Below, one piece after another: positions 10,826-21,677 of a stretch of 64,000 nt of DNA. Source of the DNA: Brasenia schreberi (lineage: Eukaryota > Streptophyta > Magnoliopsida > Nymphaeales > Cabombaceae); contig JAYKKT010000055.1 in assembly GCA_036023115.1 (NCBI GenBank), positions 12,648,501 through 12,712,500 on the forward strand. Reading direction: 5' to 3'. Made by a program: the position numbers and the translations under genes. How positions within the stretch are numbered: the stretch's first letter is position 1; each line of letters opens with the position of its first letter. The notes under the pieces were generated by a model, which had not been told where the DNA came from, ran no database searches, and worked only from the letters and a program-made list of their open reading frames with translations.

Positions 10826-11330
10826 GTGCGTTGTCTTTCAATTCAAGCACTCACACACATTGAGCTTTCGCTCTTATTTGAAAGACCCAAGTAAGGGCCG
10901 ACCTATACTATTTGGGTTTCATTTCATGTCGTGTGAGTAAGTCTTTCAATTCAAGCACTCTCACACACATTGAGATTTCGCTCTTATTTGAAAGACCCAA
11001 GTAAGGGCCGACCTATACTATTTGGGTTTAATTTCATGTCGTGTGTGTAAGTCTTTCAATTCAAGCACTCTCACACACATAGAGCCTTCGCTCTTATTCC
11101 CAAGACCTTAGTAAAGGCCTTATTGCAGTTATATTTGGGTTTCATTTATGTCGTGTGTGTAGTACTTCAATTCAAGTACTCTCACACACATTGAGCCTTT
11201 GCTCTTACTCCCAAGACCTTAGTCAAGGCCATACTGCAATTTATATTTGGGTTTAATTTCATGTCGTGTGTGTAAGTCTTTCAATTCAAGCACGCACCCA
11301 CATTGAGCCTTCGCTCTTATTTGCAAGACC
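10826..11330 (+). repeat. 110-bp minisatellite in LTR3
   Basis: About five units with the TGAGC(T/C)TTCG word. The first units are the AAAGACCCAAGTAAGGGCC type and the later ones the CCAAGACCTTAGT type, so two unit subtypes alternate. It is homologous to the LTR2 array. Confidence 0.85.
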
Positions 11331-11931
11331 CGAGTAAGGGCTCATATAACTACTCTATATACATATCTCCCTTCGGCATTTATATTTCAAGTCATTTCCC
11401 TTCGGTTATTTCCCTTCAGTATTGTCTTTACATTTCGGGTTTTCCCTTTGGAGTAGTGTGAGTTTGCATTGCATCTACGCCATACCACGAGGTAGGACGC
11501 ATATTGCATCAAAGCAAGCCCCGCTCGAATTCGCCCATGTAGTGGAGTGTTCATAACACACAAACTAGGTGGCCCGAAGAGGGATAAAAGAAAAGACTTA
11601 GGCACATGCAAATTCACGTGATCTAAAACATGCAATCGCATTTTAAAGACCCGAAATAGACACCTCGAACTGCTTCGTAGACTTTCTCTCCAAAACTCGA
11701 TTTTTGCAAAGCGTACAGACTGACCCTTGCGCATCGGTGCAAGAAGGTCTGCGACGACAAGAGCTTACTTGCTCACAGTTGCCACGTTTAGAAGTTAGTA
11801 TTAAAAATATCTTCGCTAGCTTAGGCAAGCTAGCTGACACGCCCTGTTTGCATACATAGGCCTTAGACACACGAGAGGATCCGCTCCGAGCCCTGGAAAA
11901 GGCGAGAGGCGGGGATTTTCGCGCGTCTACA

Positions 11932-13681
11932 CTAATGAGAGTCTTGTTTGTGGCTTCGGCTTGGCCGTTGCCTTGAGGGTAGTAGGGCGAAGAGAAGTGG
12001 TGAGTTATGCCATACGTGTTGCACAACTTAACCATCCGCTCATTCTTGAATGGGGTGCCATTATCAGACATAAGGTCTCGTGGAACCCCAAATCGAGCCA
12101 GGATATTCCTCCTAATGAAAGCCACCACATGTTGCCCCAGCACGTTGGTTAGAGAAATGGCTTCCACCCACTTGGAGAAATACTCCGTGGCTGCTACGAT
12201 GAATCGATGCCCATTCGAGGCTTTTGGAAATATGGGGCCTACTTTGTCAAATGCCTACATCGTGAATGGCCAGGGGCTAACCACGGAATGCAATGCAGAT
12301 GAAGGGATATGAATGGCGTGCCCATGCACTTGACATGGATGACACTTCCTAACATGATCGTGACAATCCTTTTTCAGGGTGGACCAAAAATATCCCCCTC
12401 TAAGTATTTTCATCGCCATCATGTTGGCATTGACATGACCTCCACATTCTCCATCGTGGAACTCATGCATCACTATCCTAGCCTCCTCTAGATCAATACA
12501 CCTAAGCAGGATGCCGGTAAAACTCTTTTTGTATATAACCCCACCCAGAATAGTGTATCGGGTCGAAATCTTACGGATGAATGCCTTATCTTTGTATGTG
12601 GCATCCTCGGTGAATCCCCCATTTTTTAAAAATTGCTTGATGTCGTAAAACCAGGGTTTCTCAATAGAATCTGGGTTATTTTGGCAAATATCCAAATTGT
12701 GTGTGGATGGGTTGGGCGCATGCCATATTTCTAAAGACCGGGTCCCTGAGATGGGATCGACCTTCAGGGCTGAACCGAAGGATGAGAGGGCATCGGCGAT
12801 GCCATTGTCCTCTCTTCCCACGTGTGTGAGTTTACACGACTGGAATGACTTAACCGATCGAGTGGCCAACTTGTGATATGGAAGTAGTTTTTCATTATGT
12901 ACTTGCCAAATTTTCAAAACCTGGTTTATGACAAGGAGCAAATCTCCAAAGACCTCGATGCATGATGCCCCTAGAGTTTTCGAAATTCTTAAGCCTTGTA
13001 TGAGTGCTTCATACTCAGCGACGTTGTTGGAACATTTGAAATCTAGGCTGACTGCTATGGGAATCTTGCCCTTTTCAGGGGAGATGAGGATGACCCCAGC
13101 ACCAGCCCCTCGTTGGTTTCGTGCCCCATCGAAGTGCATCTTCCACACTTGGTTTTCGAAATTGTTTGCCAAAATGTGGTTTTGGAAATGGTTTTGTAAT
13201 ATGCCTTCATCAGGCATTTCATCAAGTGTGAGATAGGCGTCCTCTAGGGGGAACTCAGCCACGCAATATGCTAGGGCTTGCCCCTTAATGGAGATCTGGT
13301 GATGGTATTTCAAGTCATACTCCATTAAAAGGAGTTGCCATTTTCCCAATCTACTCATGAGAATGGGTTTTTCGAACAAGTGCTTGATTGGATCAAGCTT
13401 GGACACTATCCAGATCTCAAGATCTAGGAAATAGTGTCTGAATTTCTGGCAGGCCCAGACTAGGGCCAAGCACGTCTTCTCCATGGCTTGATAATTTCGT
13501 TCATAAGCCAAGAGAGTTTTCGAAATATAGTAGATGGCATACTCCTTATGGGTGTCATCCTCGTATTGAGCAAATAGGGCTCCTAAAGCATTCGCATGCA
13601 CAGAGATGTAGAGTAAAAGCGGTTTTCCTTGCTTCGGAGGATTCAAAACGGGGGGATTAACCAAGTACGCCTTTAGTCTCT
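11932..13681 (-). pseudogene. pol: distal pol of element B: RNase H, aRNH, integrase core (family I)
   Basis: Minus-strand continuation of element B, separated from the rest by insertion of C. It begins at 13681 in the first RNase H (RLKAYLVNPPVLNPP). It continues through the degenerate RNase H, the second RNase H (HFDGARNQRG, AEYEAL, VFGDLLLV, GREDNGIADALS: the D-E-D-D residues are present) and the integrase HHCC finger (HEFHDGECGGH ... CHPCQ). A TGG-to-TAG stop near 12271 precedes the DD35E core (SDNG to QAE). The reading ends at 11932 after TNKTLIS, where LTR3 starts. The integrase C-terminus, 3' region and 3' LTR of B are missing. The domain set is established for Tat elements. The copy is inactive. 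Confidence 0.88.
13677..13681. repeat. target-site duplication TCTCT, left of element C
   Basis: TCTCT directly before LTR4 is repeated directly after LTR5 (27873-27877). The uninterrupted sequence in element D at the homologous pol position has a single TCTCT, so the duplication was made by the insertion of C. Confidence 0.95.
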
Positions 13682-14873
13682 TGTAAACACCCCGAAATCC
13701 CATGAATTTCTTAAACAAATCTGGTTTTATACAAGCAGCCCCCAAAGGGCCATTTTGAGTTTGGAAACCCAGGAGCCTTCCAAACAACCCTGTACATATG
13801 TTTTAAACTTTGTCTTTCTAAAACATATAATATGGCTTTTGAAAACCCTTTTTAAAACACGTTTTGAAACCCCGAAGTGGCTTGGCCCGATCAAGACAGG
13901 ACCAGGAGAGCCAAGAAGAGCCCGGAACCGGAGCACCTGTCGAGCCCGGCGCAGCAACTCTTGTATCTGATTCACATCCCAGGATCTCGAACGTCCAAGA
14001 CCCTGTTCTTATCAAAATATCATTTGAAGTCATCTCCGGAAGGCAGAAACGGAGGCGGACGACCATGTTGGCGAAGACCCAACGCAGACGGAGTACTGAT
14101 GTTGTCAGACCCCGCACAAATCGTCTGTTTCGAACCCAGCTCGAAGGAGTCAGAGTTCAGTTTGGATTGGATCTGGACCATATATATCCAGATCCCAATC
14201 CAAACCCATATGTGGACTTGGATTTGGATTTGGATCCAGAGATCCAATCCAATATCCATATCCATGGCCCACATCACCTTCTCATAAATGAAGGTGGGGC
14301 CCACTTGAGTTTCACGTGGGATTATGGGCATGAGAGAGAGTGGGGATGGAAAATATCAAGAGTGTTGTAATTAAGCTTGACTTGTGTGTCAAGTTTGGAG
14401 TTAATCATGTGGGTTAGCCTAGTTAAGTGGGTTTAAGCTTGTAATTAGCCAAAACCTAACCTAGGGCTGCGCCAACATGATATGGTTAAAGTCTATGGGC
14501 CATGCTAAGGGAGCTCCTTCACCTAAACCTAGCCAAAAATGCCTAAACCTAGCCTAAACCCCTAATCCACCCCTAATCTGAACCTAATCACCTAACCCAC
14601 TTCCCTAATCCTTCTCTAAACCTAGATTAATTTCCCTAATCCTAGCCTAAACCTAGCCTAATCACCTAACCTAGCTCACTAAACCTCACCCTAAAACCCA
14701 ACCACCTAACCTAGCCCTAAACCCCTAAACCACCCTTAGCCCACGATTTACCCAAACCCCTAGTTTTAAAATATCTGGCCCAACCCCTTCCAGCCCACCT
14801 TATCTACATACCACCCTACCTAAACCACCTAACCACTACCCACAGCCCAGCCCTAACCGACCTACCCATCCCT

Positions 14874-14881
14874 TATTTAAA
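14874..14881 (+). promoter_or_regulatory. TATA-like box of LTR4 (promoter of element C)
   Basis: TATTTAAA ahead of CCCCCC and GTGGGCGGGTTTTCC. This is the expected start region for the genomic RNA. The weaker TATTTAA form is shared by the family II LTRs except LTR3, which has TATATAAA. Confidence 0.5.
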
Positions 14882-15600
14882 CCCCCCTCCTTGTGGGCGG
14901 GTTTTCCAAGTGGGAACCACCATTCCACCCAGCCGGGCCCTCTCCTTCTCCCATCTCTCACCCAGCCGGGACCACTCCCCACCTCCGCCTGCTCCATCTG
15001 CTCCACCAGCCCCCCACCTGCTCCGCCACCTTCCCTCTTCCATCCATCACCACCATCCCTCAACCGGACGCCATCACCTCCACCCAACCGAACCAGCCGA
15101 CAGCCACCTGCCCGCCACCTTCCCACTTCATCCGCCACCTCTCCCCATTCGGTAAGTACCCTGCACCTTACCTAGCCCCCTTCTCTACCACCTCTCCACT
15201 CTTAGCCACCCATCCTACCTTCATCTCAGCTCCTTTTGCCACCACCATTTTAACCTAGCCGAACCTAGTATAACCCAAGCTGCCGGCCACTACCTAGCCA
15301 TCATCTCCCCTTCGGCCCTCCCCTAGGTGTCCTATTCGGCCTTCCCACCAGCTCACCCTTTTAGATCCAGCTTCCCTAAACTCTCAACTCCCCTAGTGAC
15401 CCTAAGAGTCCACTCATTCAGCCACTTTAAACCCCTACTTGGAGCCGCCAGCTACTTGCCACCGGCCACCTCCGAGGCGCCTATTCCGCGCCCCACTTGC
15501 AGCCGGCTAGCACCCTTGACCAGCTTACCTTCGCGGAGCTCCCGTTTGCAGCCCAAGGCCAAGTCCACGCTCAAGCAAGACCTCTACGGACCAGCTACTC

Positions 15601-15606
15601 GTAAGT
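15601..15606 (+). promoter_or_regulatory. conserved GTAAGT in the LTR leader (possible 5' splice site)
   Basis: GTAAGT follows a conserved stretch ending GACCAGCTACTC. The word is kept at the same place in LTR1 (1599), LTR5 (26556) and the family III LTRs, although the surrounding C-rich leader drifts. A second GTAAGT lies upstream at 15152. Use as a splice donor is inference. Confidence 0.3.
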
Positions 15607-15831
15607 GCCTAAACTCGGTCTTTAGTTGTATACTTGCTTGAGATTCAATTTGATACGGGGTTGTAATAACGGAGCATAGTCTACCCCCGCTTGTAATAAC
15701 GTGGCTTGGCACAACCACACACGTGCACTCTCTTAGTCGTGCACGATTTTTAGCACACACGGGCCTAATCAGCCCCTAATATATAAGTGTACATATATAC
15801 TTTCATTTTCGAAGGGTTTTGTTTAAGTTGG

Positions 15832-16330
15832 GTGCGTTGTCTTTCAATTCAAACACTCACACACATTGAGCTTTCGCTCTTATTTGAAAGACCCAAGTAA
15901 GGGCCGACCTATACTATTTGGGTTTCATTTCATGTCGTGTGAGTAAGTCTTTCAATTCAAGCACTCTCACACACATTGAGCTTTCGCTCTTATTTGAAAG
16001 ACCCAAGTAAGGGCCGACCTATACTATTTGGGTTTCATTTCATGTCGTGTGAGTAAGTCGTCTTTCAATTCAAGCACTCTCACACACATTGAGCTTTCGC
16101 TCTTATTTGAAAGACCCAAGTAAGGGCCGACCTATACTATTTGGGTTTCATTTCATGTCGTGTGAGTAAGTCTTTCAATTCAAGCACTCTCACACACATT
16201 GAGCTTTCGCTCTTATTTGAAAGACCCAAGTAAGGGCCGACCTATACTATTTGGGTTTCATTTTATGTCGTGTGAGTAAGTCTTTCAATTCAAGCACGCA
16301 CCCACATTGAGCCTTCGCTCTTATTTGCAA
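15832..16330 (+). repeat. 110-bp minisatellite in LTR4
   Basis: Four standard units plus one diverged unit ending in GCAAGACCCGAGTAAGGGC. One spacer has an extra three bases (GTAAGTCGTCTTTC). It matches the LTR5 array unit for unit, apart from small changes. Confidence 0.88.
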
Positions 16331-16803
16331 GACCCGAGTAAGGGCTCATATACATAAGATATATACATATCTCCCTTCGGTTATTTCCCTTCTGTTATTT
16401 CCCTTCAGTATTGTCTTTACATTTCGGGTTTTCCCTTTGGAGTAGCGTGAGTTTGCATTGCATCTACGCCATACCACGAGGTAGGACGCATATTGCATCG
16501 AAACAAGCCCCGCTCGAAATTCGCCCATGTAGTGGTGTTCATAACACACAAACTAGGCGACCCAAAAAGGGATAAAAGAAAAGACTTAGGCACGTGCAAA
16601 TCCACGTGATCTAAAATATGCAATCGCATCTTAAAAACCCGAAATAGACACCTCGAACCGCTTCGTAGACTTTCTCTCCAAAACTCGATTTTTGCAAAAG
16701 CGTACAGACTGACCCTTGCGCATTGGTGCAAGAAGGTCTGCGACGACAAGAGCTTACTTGCTCACAGTCGCCATGTTTGGAAGTCAGTGATAAAAATATC
16801 TTC

Positions 16804-16833
16804 GCTAGCTTAAGTAAGCTAGCTGGCACGCCC
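16804..16833 (+). other. U5 hairpin plus PBS-like decamer in LTR4
   Basis: GCTAGCTTA AG TAAGCTAGC forms a 9-bp perfect stem with a 2-base loop. It is directly followed by TGGCACGCCC (16824-16833), identical to the first 10 bases of the PBS at 16927. The hairpin is kept with small changes in all three families. Confidence 0.6.
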
Positions 16834-16926
16834 TATTTGTATACATAGGCCTTAGACACACGAGAAGATCCACTCCAAGCCCCGAAAGAGGCGAAGAGGC
16901 GGGGATTTTCGCGCGTCTACAGAGAT

Positions 16927-16944
16927 TGGCACGCCCGGTGGGAC
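16927..16944 (+). other. primer binding site of element C
   Basis: TGGCACGCCCGGTGGGAC starts 5 bases after the LTR end. Its complement ends in CCA, as a tRNA 3' end must. The same site is found next to B (one base different at position 6), D (one change) and G. I could not assign the tRNA with certainty. Confidence 0.75.
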
Positions 16945-17058
16945 GTGAGCCTTTTCAGAAATCGAGTTTACTTGTAGAAATCTTGCGAAAATTTTAAAAA
17001 AGGTGTCATTTTAACTTGTTTTCTTTTACTTAGGAAATTTTGAAAAAGCTTGAAAAGC

Positions 17059-17700
17059 ATGTCAAAATCCAATCCAAGTGAAGTATCGAGCCAAGGCTCA
17101 TGCGCATCAAGTTCTCACTCTAGGAGGATTTTCAAAAACAAAATAAAACTAGATGAAATCGAGGACTTGAGAAGGGAGTTTGAGGCCAAAATCGATGCTC
17201 TCAGCCAAGAGGCTGAAGTAGGCGATTCATGTTCATCGAACGGTGAACAAAGGCCTAAAAAGAAATTTGAAAAACCTCGCAAGCAAAAAGAGGCCTCCGT
17301 AATGGAAGGCAACCAATACCACGAGTCCTTCACACAAAAGGACCGTAAAGCCCTACAGCAGCTGCTGAAAGGGCAAAATAAAGAGAAAAGAAGCTACGCC
17401 CTGTCTGATTTCCTTCCTATGGATTACGAAACATACAGTGACGATGAAATACCGAACTTCCATCGGTATGATGGCATGGGAGACCCTAGGTCTCACTTGC
17501 AGCTTTTCTCACGTCGAGCCCATAAGAAGAAAAAGGACTCGATGAAATGGGTGTATTGGTTCCCTCTATCCCTTAAAGGCACAGCTGCCAAATGGCTGGC
17601 TTCCTACGACTTACGCCAGTTTGCTACTTTTGAAGAGTTAGCGAACTGCTTCATGCAAAGATTTGCACACAACGTGGAAGTCACGCCAACCCTGAATACC
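17059..17700 (+). pseudogene. gag: gag N-terminal part, element C
   Basis: This is the structural capsid protein gene of the element. The start is ATG at 17059 (MSKSNPSE), the position matched in B (32232) and D (48258); G has the equivalent ATG at 57183. The N-terminus is Ser-rich, then a charged, coiled-coil-prone stretch follows (LDEIEDLRREFEAKIDAL), then a Lys-rich segment. The Retrotrans_gag-type core comes last (YDGMGDPRSHLQLF ... WFPLSLKGTAAKWLASY ... FEELANCFMQRF). After the AATACC at 17700, 346 bases present in D (D coordinates 47271-47616) are missing. This shifts the frame into what follows, so capsid could not be made whole. Confidence 0.9.
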
Positions 17701-19580
17701 GGGTGGATCCAGGCATGGCGGGCACTTCTAAAAATTTTGAAAAAATAGAAAATAAGAGAGAACGCAATTTTTCAAAACCGATTGAAAAACGGGAGTACAC
17801 TCCACTGGGGCAACCTGTGTCGGAGGTCCTAGACCTCTTACTTGCCCAGGGCATGATCGAACTCCCTGAAATCCCCGAACGAGTCACGTCCAAAGGGGGG
17901 TATTTAAACCGATTTTGCAAGTATCATCGGCTCAAAGGCCATGATACCAAACGTTGCTTCTCTCTTCTAAATAAAATTGAGAACTTGATAGCGGAGGGCC
18001 GGCTCCAGGTCACTGCGGAACCTGAGCCACCTCAAGCTATCTTCAAGGAACCCTTTCCCAAACACGCCAGTGGCAGTGGGAAAGGAAAGGAGGTATGTAC
18101 TCTCACCATTTCCAAGGAACTAGCGCAAAAACCAGAACCTGGTCGACCTGCTTGTGCGCCCATCCTTGTACTATACAAGAGGCCCGCCCAAGTCGTCATT
18201 CGGGGACCATCAAAAGTGGAAACCCCGGTAAAACCAGTTTTGAAAATCCAAGGTTCTCCTCAGCTCATCCTTAGAGCCAAGTCTAGCGCAAACCCTAGGC
18301 TGGTCGTGGGGGAAGTCACTAGATCCGAGAGGATCTACCAACCCCCGCACCTTCAAGATGCTCAAAAGGTGGTCAGTGTACCTGGCCCCTCAAAAGCATG
18401 TATCCCTAGTGGTCTGCCAAAAGCAGATAAGGACAAAATCATCCTAAATCCTTATGATTTCGAAAACCACCTTTCAAAGATTCCTATTCACATGTCTATC
18501 CTAGAGCTTATCAAAACCTCGCCTAGGCATAGACTTGTCTTAGAGAAAATTCTAGAAAGGGCCAAGGTTGATTCGAACATAAGTCCGGAATCCTTGTCTG
18601 CCCAAGTGGCTTTATTAGGAGCAAAATCGCCCATCACCTTTTCGGAAGATGATGTAGATAGACCCTACGAAACCCATAACCAGGCCCTGCACATCGAGGT
18701 GGTTCTAAACAACCACTCTCTGGACAGGTGCCTAGTCGATGGTGGAGGAGGGCTCAACATCCTTCCACTTCACGTGGCATACAAAATCGGAGTCACCTTG
18801 ACTTCAGTGAACCCAAGCCCCATCGTTATCACTGGATACGATGGGAATGCGTCTAGGCCTTTAAGATCCATCGAACTCCCAATGGAAACGGGAGGGATCG
18901 AACACACGGGGGTGTTCCATGTCTTGGACATCCACCCCCATTATAACCTGTTGCTGGGAAGACCCTGGATACACAGTTTGTGCGCTGTGCCATCCACCTT
19001 CCACAGGTGTGTCAAGATCCCTTTTAGGGACCAGGTCGTAGTGATCCTAGGTGAGAGTCACCCACAGCTTCAGGGGATCATAAACTCCCCTTGTTTATCG
19101 AGCTCCCAGGCCCACGAGGCTAACCTGGGGCAAATTATGGAGCCACCTCGGCTCGTGTTGAACAACCCTAGGAAGGTTGTATGTGTGAAGGGGCCGCCCA
19201 AAGCAGGCCCCCTCCCGACTCTAATCCTCCTAGGAAAACCCAAACGTTCCCTATTTCCAAAACCCCTGGACAAAAGGCCATACGAGCCTAATATGGACGA
19301 TAGCATGTTCCAGGACCACAACTTATATCCCATCTTTTCAAAAAACAAAAGGTCGTGGAACATGTTATTGAACATGGGCTACACGCCCTACAAAAGTCTA
19401 GGGGCACAAAACCAGGGTCTCCTAGAGCCCATCCTTCCTAGGGCCAACCCAAGCCGATATGGGATCGGCTATACTCCCCGAATACCGCCGGAGCCACCCC
19501 CTGTGACCACCTGGGTCAAGGGTGCCCCGGAGCCTGTCTTAGAAGAAACCTACGGTTTAGACCTCCTATTCCGAGTCTAA
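17701..19580 (+). pseudogene. gag-pro: gag C-terminus, linker and protease, element C
   Basis: The reading continues in another frame after the gag deletion. Counting from the in-frame ATG at 17703, the knuckle CX2HX4HX4C spans residues 72-85. A basic/proline linker with many KPxxVVIRG-like words follows. The protease has LVDGGGGLNILP near residues 344-355, with catalytic Asp 346 in D-G-G form, and the distal motif LLLGRPW near 416-422. The frame ends LLFRV and TAA at 19578-19580. This stop is kept in A and B but is CAA in D. The segment is otherwise open, so this protease is one of the better preserved in the window. Confidence 0.88.
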
Positions 19581-21677
19581 CTCGTAGTGTTTTCCCTTTG
19601 TAGGTATGACGGAAGATCCCTTTTTCTAAAAATACCAAAAACATTTGAAAACCTAAAATCGAAAAAAATCGAAAAACAAGAAAAACCAAAAACAATGGAA
19701 AAACAAAAACTCGAAAAAAGTGTGCTTTGTATAGTTCCCAAAGTTCTTGTTTTACAAAAACCCAAAAAAATCGAAAATTTAGAAAATACCAAAAAGATTT
19801 TGTACATAGCTGCTCTTGGTAGGCCTTTGGCAAAAGAAAAGGATTTCGAAAGAAGTGTCGTCTGCATAGCCAGACCAAAAATTTCGAAGTCACTTAAAAA
19901 TCCAAGTACAAAACCAGGTTATTTTGAAAACCACGCATCAAGTTCCCTCGGGTCTATGGCCCACGAGAATGATCAAAGCCCAGAAGTGGATCCCCTTGAG
20001 GAAGATCCCACTTCTGAGCTCCCAGAATTTCATAGAATTCTCGATTTTGAAAGACCTTCCCAATCAGTAGGAGGAGATTTCATAGAGGCGAACCTAGGGG
20101 ATGATTCCAATCCCAAAAACATCAAAATAGGCGCATGCTTGCATGAAACTGAAAAGTTAGCATTCATTGCATTTCTACGAACCTATTTAGATGTGTTTGC
20201 ATGGACGTATGAAGACATGCCGGGCATAGATCCCAGCATTGTCGAGCATCGTCTTCCCTTAGATGTAGGTATAAAACCAATAAAGCAGAAGCTTAGGAAA
20301 ATACACCCGAATATACACACGCAAGTCAAAGAGGGTTTAGAAGATCTGCTAAAATCTGGATTTATAAAACCCATTGCGTATTCTGATTGGTTGTCAAATA
20401 TCGTTGTGGTTCGAAAAACCAATGGGAAAATTCGAATATGCATCGATTTCAGAAACCTGAATAAAGCCACTCCAAAGGATAATTATCCTTTACCAAACAT
20501 AGATTTGATAGTCGATAGTACTGCAAATCATGAAATGTTTTCATTCATGGATGGCTATTCAGGCTATAATCAAATCAAACTAAGCCCACGAGATCAGGGT
20601 AAGACCGCCTTCACAACCCCATGGGGCATGTACTGCTATACAATCATGCCCTTTGGTTTGAAAAATGCCGGCGCAACATACCAACGAGCCATGAACACGA
20701 TCTTCCATGATCAAATTCATGAGGTTGTAGAAGTGTATGTAGATGATCTCTTGGCGAAATCCAAAACCCGATGCACCCATATCGAATGTTTACAAAAGAT
20801 TTTCGAAAGGCTTAGGCTTTACAAAGTAAAGCTAAACCCTCAAAAATGTGTGTTCAGGGTAGAATCAGGGAAGCTTCTAGGCTTTATGGTGAGCCAAAGG
20901 GGAATAGAAGTCGACCCCTCTAAGTGTCGAGCCATTATAGACATGGCTCCACCCTCCAATCTCACCCAAGTCCGTAGCCTTCAGGGTCGATTACAATCTG
21001 TGCGCCGATTCATATCGAATCTGGCAACTAGATGCGAACCCTTCAACAAACTGTTGAGGAAGGGTACGAAATTCTTATGGGATGACGAATGCCAAAAGTC
21101 CTTCGAGAGACTGAAGGCATACTTGGTTAATCCCCCCGTTTTGAATCCTCCAAAACAAGGAAAACCGCTTTTATTATACATCTCCGTGCATGTAAACGCT
21201 TTAGGAGCCCTGTTGGCTCAATACGAGGATGACACCCATAAGGAGTACGCCATCTACTATATTTCGAAAACTCTCTTGGCTTATGAACGAAATTATCAAG
21301 CCATGGAGAAGACGTGCTTGGCCCTAGTTTGGGCCTGCCAGAAATTCAAACACTATTTCCTAGATCATGAGATCTGGATAGTGTCCAAGCTTGATCCAAT
21401 CAAGCACTTGTTCGAAAAACCCATTCTCACGGGTAGATTGGGCAAATGGCAACTCCTTCTAATGGAGTATGATTTGAAATACCATCACCAGATCTCCATT
21501 AAAGGGCAAGCCCTAGCAGATTACGTGGCTGAATTCTCCTTAGAGGACGCATATCCCACTCTTGTCGAAATGCCTGATGAAGGCATATTGCAAAACCATT
21601 TTCAAAACCACATTTTGGCAAATTCTTTCGAAAATCAAGTGTGGAAGATGCACTTTGACGGGGCACGAAACCAATGA
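19581..21677 (+). pseudogene. pol: pol: pre-RT, reverse transcriptase, degenerate RNase H, start of second RNase H, element C
   Basis: This part of pol makes and matures the cDNA. Numbered from 19587, a Lys-rich N-terminus leads to the Tat pre-RT segment. The RT follows with FRNLNKATPKDNYPLPNID, FMDGYSGYNQI, MPFGLKNAGATYQ and the catalytic YVDD at residues 384-387 (20736-20747). The first RNase H (LLLYISVHVNALGALLAQ ... AMEKTCLALVWACQKF) lacks the usual catalytic Asp in its first strand. The second RNase H opens with WKMHFDGARNQ and is cut by TGA at 21675-21677, a CGA-to-TGA change compared with D. It is in the same frame as gag-pro. RT itself is open throughout. Confidence 0.92.
19589..19608 (+). 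promoter_or_regulatory. splice-acceptor-like tract before pol, element C
   Basis: TTTTCCCTTTGTAG with AG at 19602-19603, then G and TATG, lies between the gag-pro stop and pol. In C the ATG frame closes after seven codons and pol is instead in phase with gag-pro, so this copy would need stop readthrough or removal of the TAA by splicing. Confidence 0.35.

Larger units (their letters stand above)
8766..11931 (+). repeat. LTR3, family II, complete
   Basis: A complete 3166-base LTR from TGTAAACACCCC to GCGCGTCTACA. It carries TATATAAA at 9961, a CCTAA block (about 9600-9840), a 110-bp array (about 10826-11330) and the U5 segment with CTTGC...GCAAG and GCTAGCTTA hairpins. Downstream it abuts minus-strand integrase sequence of element B (11932), with 5-base flank CTAAT. 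No matching CTAAT precedes LTR2, whose start is lost, so the insertion cannot be confirmed by a target duplication. LTR3 matches the conversion-like patch in LTR5 better than any other LTR here. Confidence 0.92.
13682..16921 (+). repeat. LTR4, 5' LTR of element C
   Basis: 3240 bases, TGTAAACACCCC to CTACA. U3 holds the GGACCATATATATCC motif (about 14175) and a CCTAA block (about 14515-14760). The TATA-like TATTTAAA is at 14874, with GTAAGT words at 15152 and 15601. A 110-bp array occupies about 15832-16330, and the U5 hairpin 16804-16823. It is followed directly by GAGAT and the PBS. Confidence 0.95.

Noticed and set aside
11932..13681. Inverted interior of an element bounded by LTR3 and LTR4
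   Set aside because: The TCTCT duplication and continuity with 27873 show it is part of minus-strand element B, split by C.
14020..14331. Asp/Trp/Ile-rich frames around the GGACCATATATATCC motif (also near 24890, 35163, 39745, 50945)
   Set aside because: They derive from GGATCC/CAAATCC short repeats in U3, are open on both strands and are not conserved as protein.
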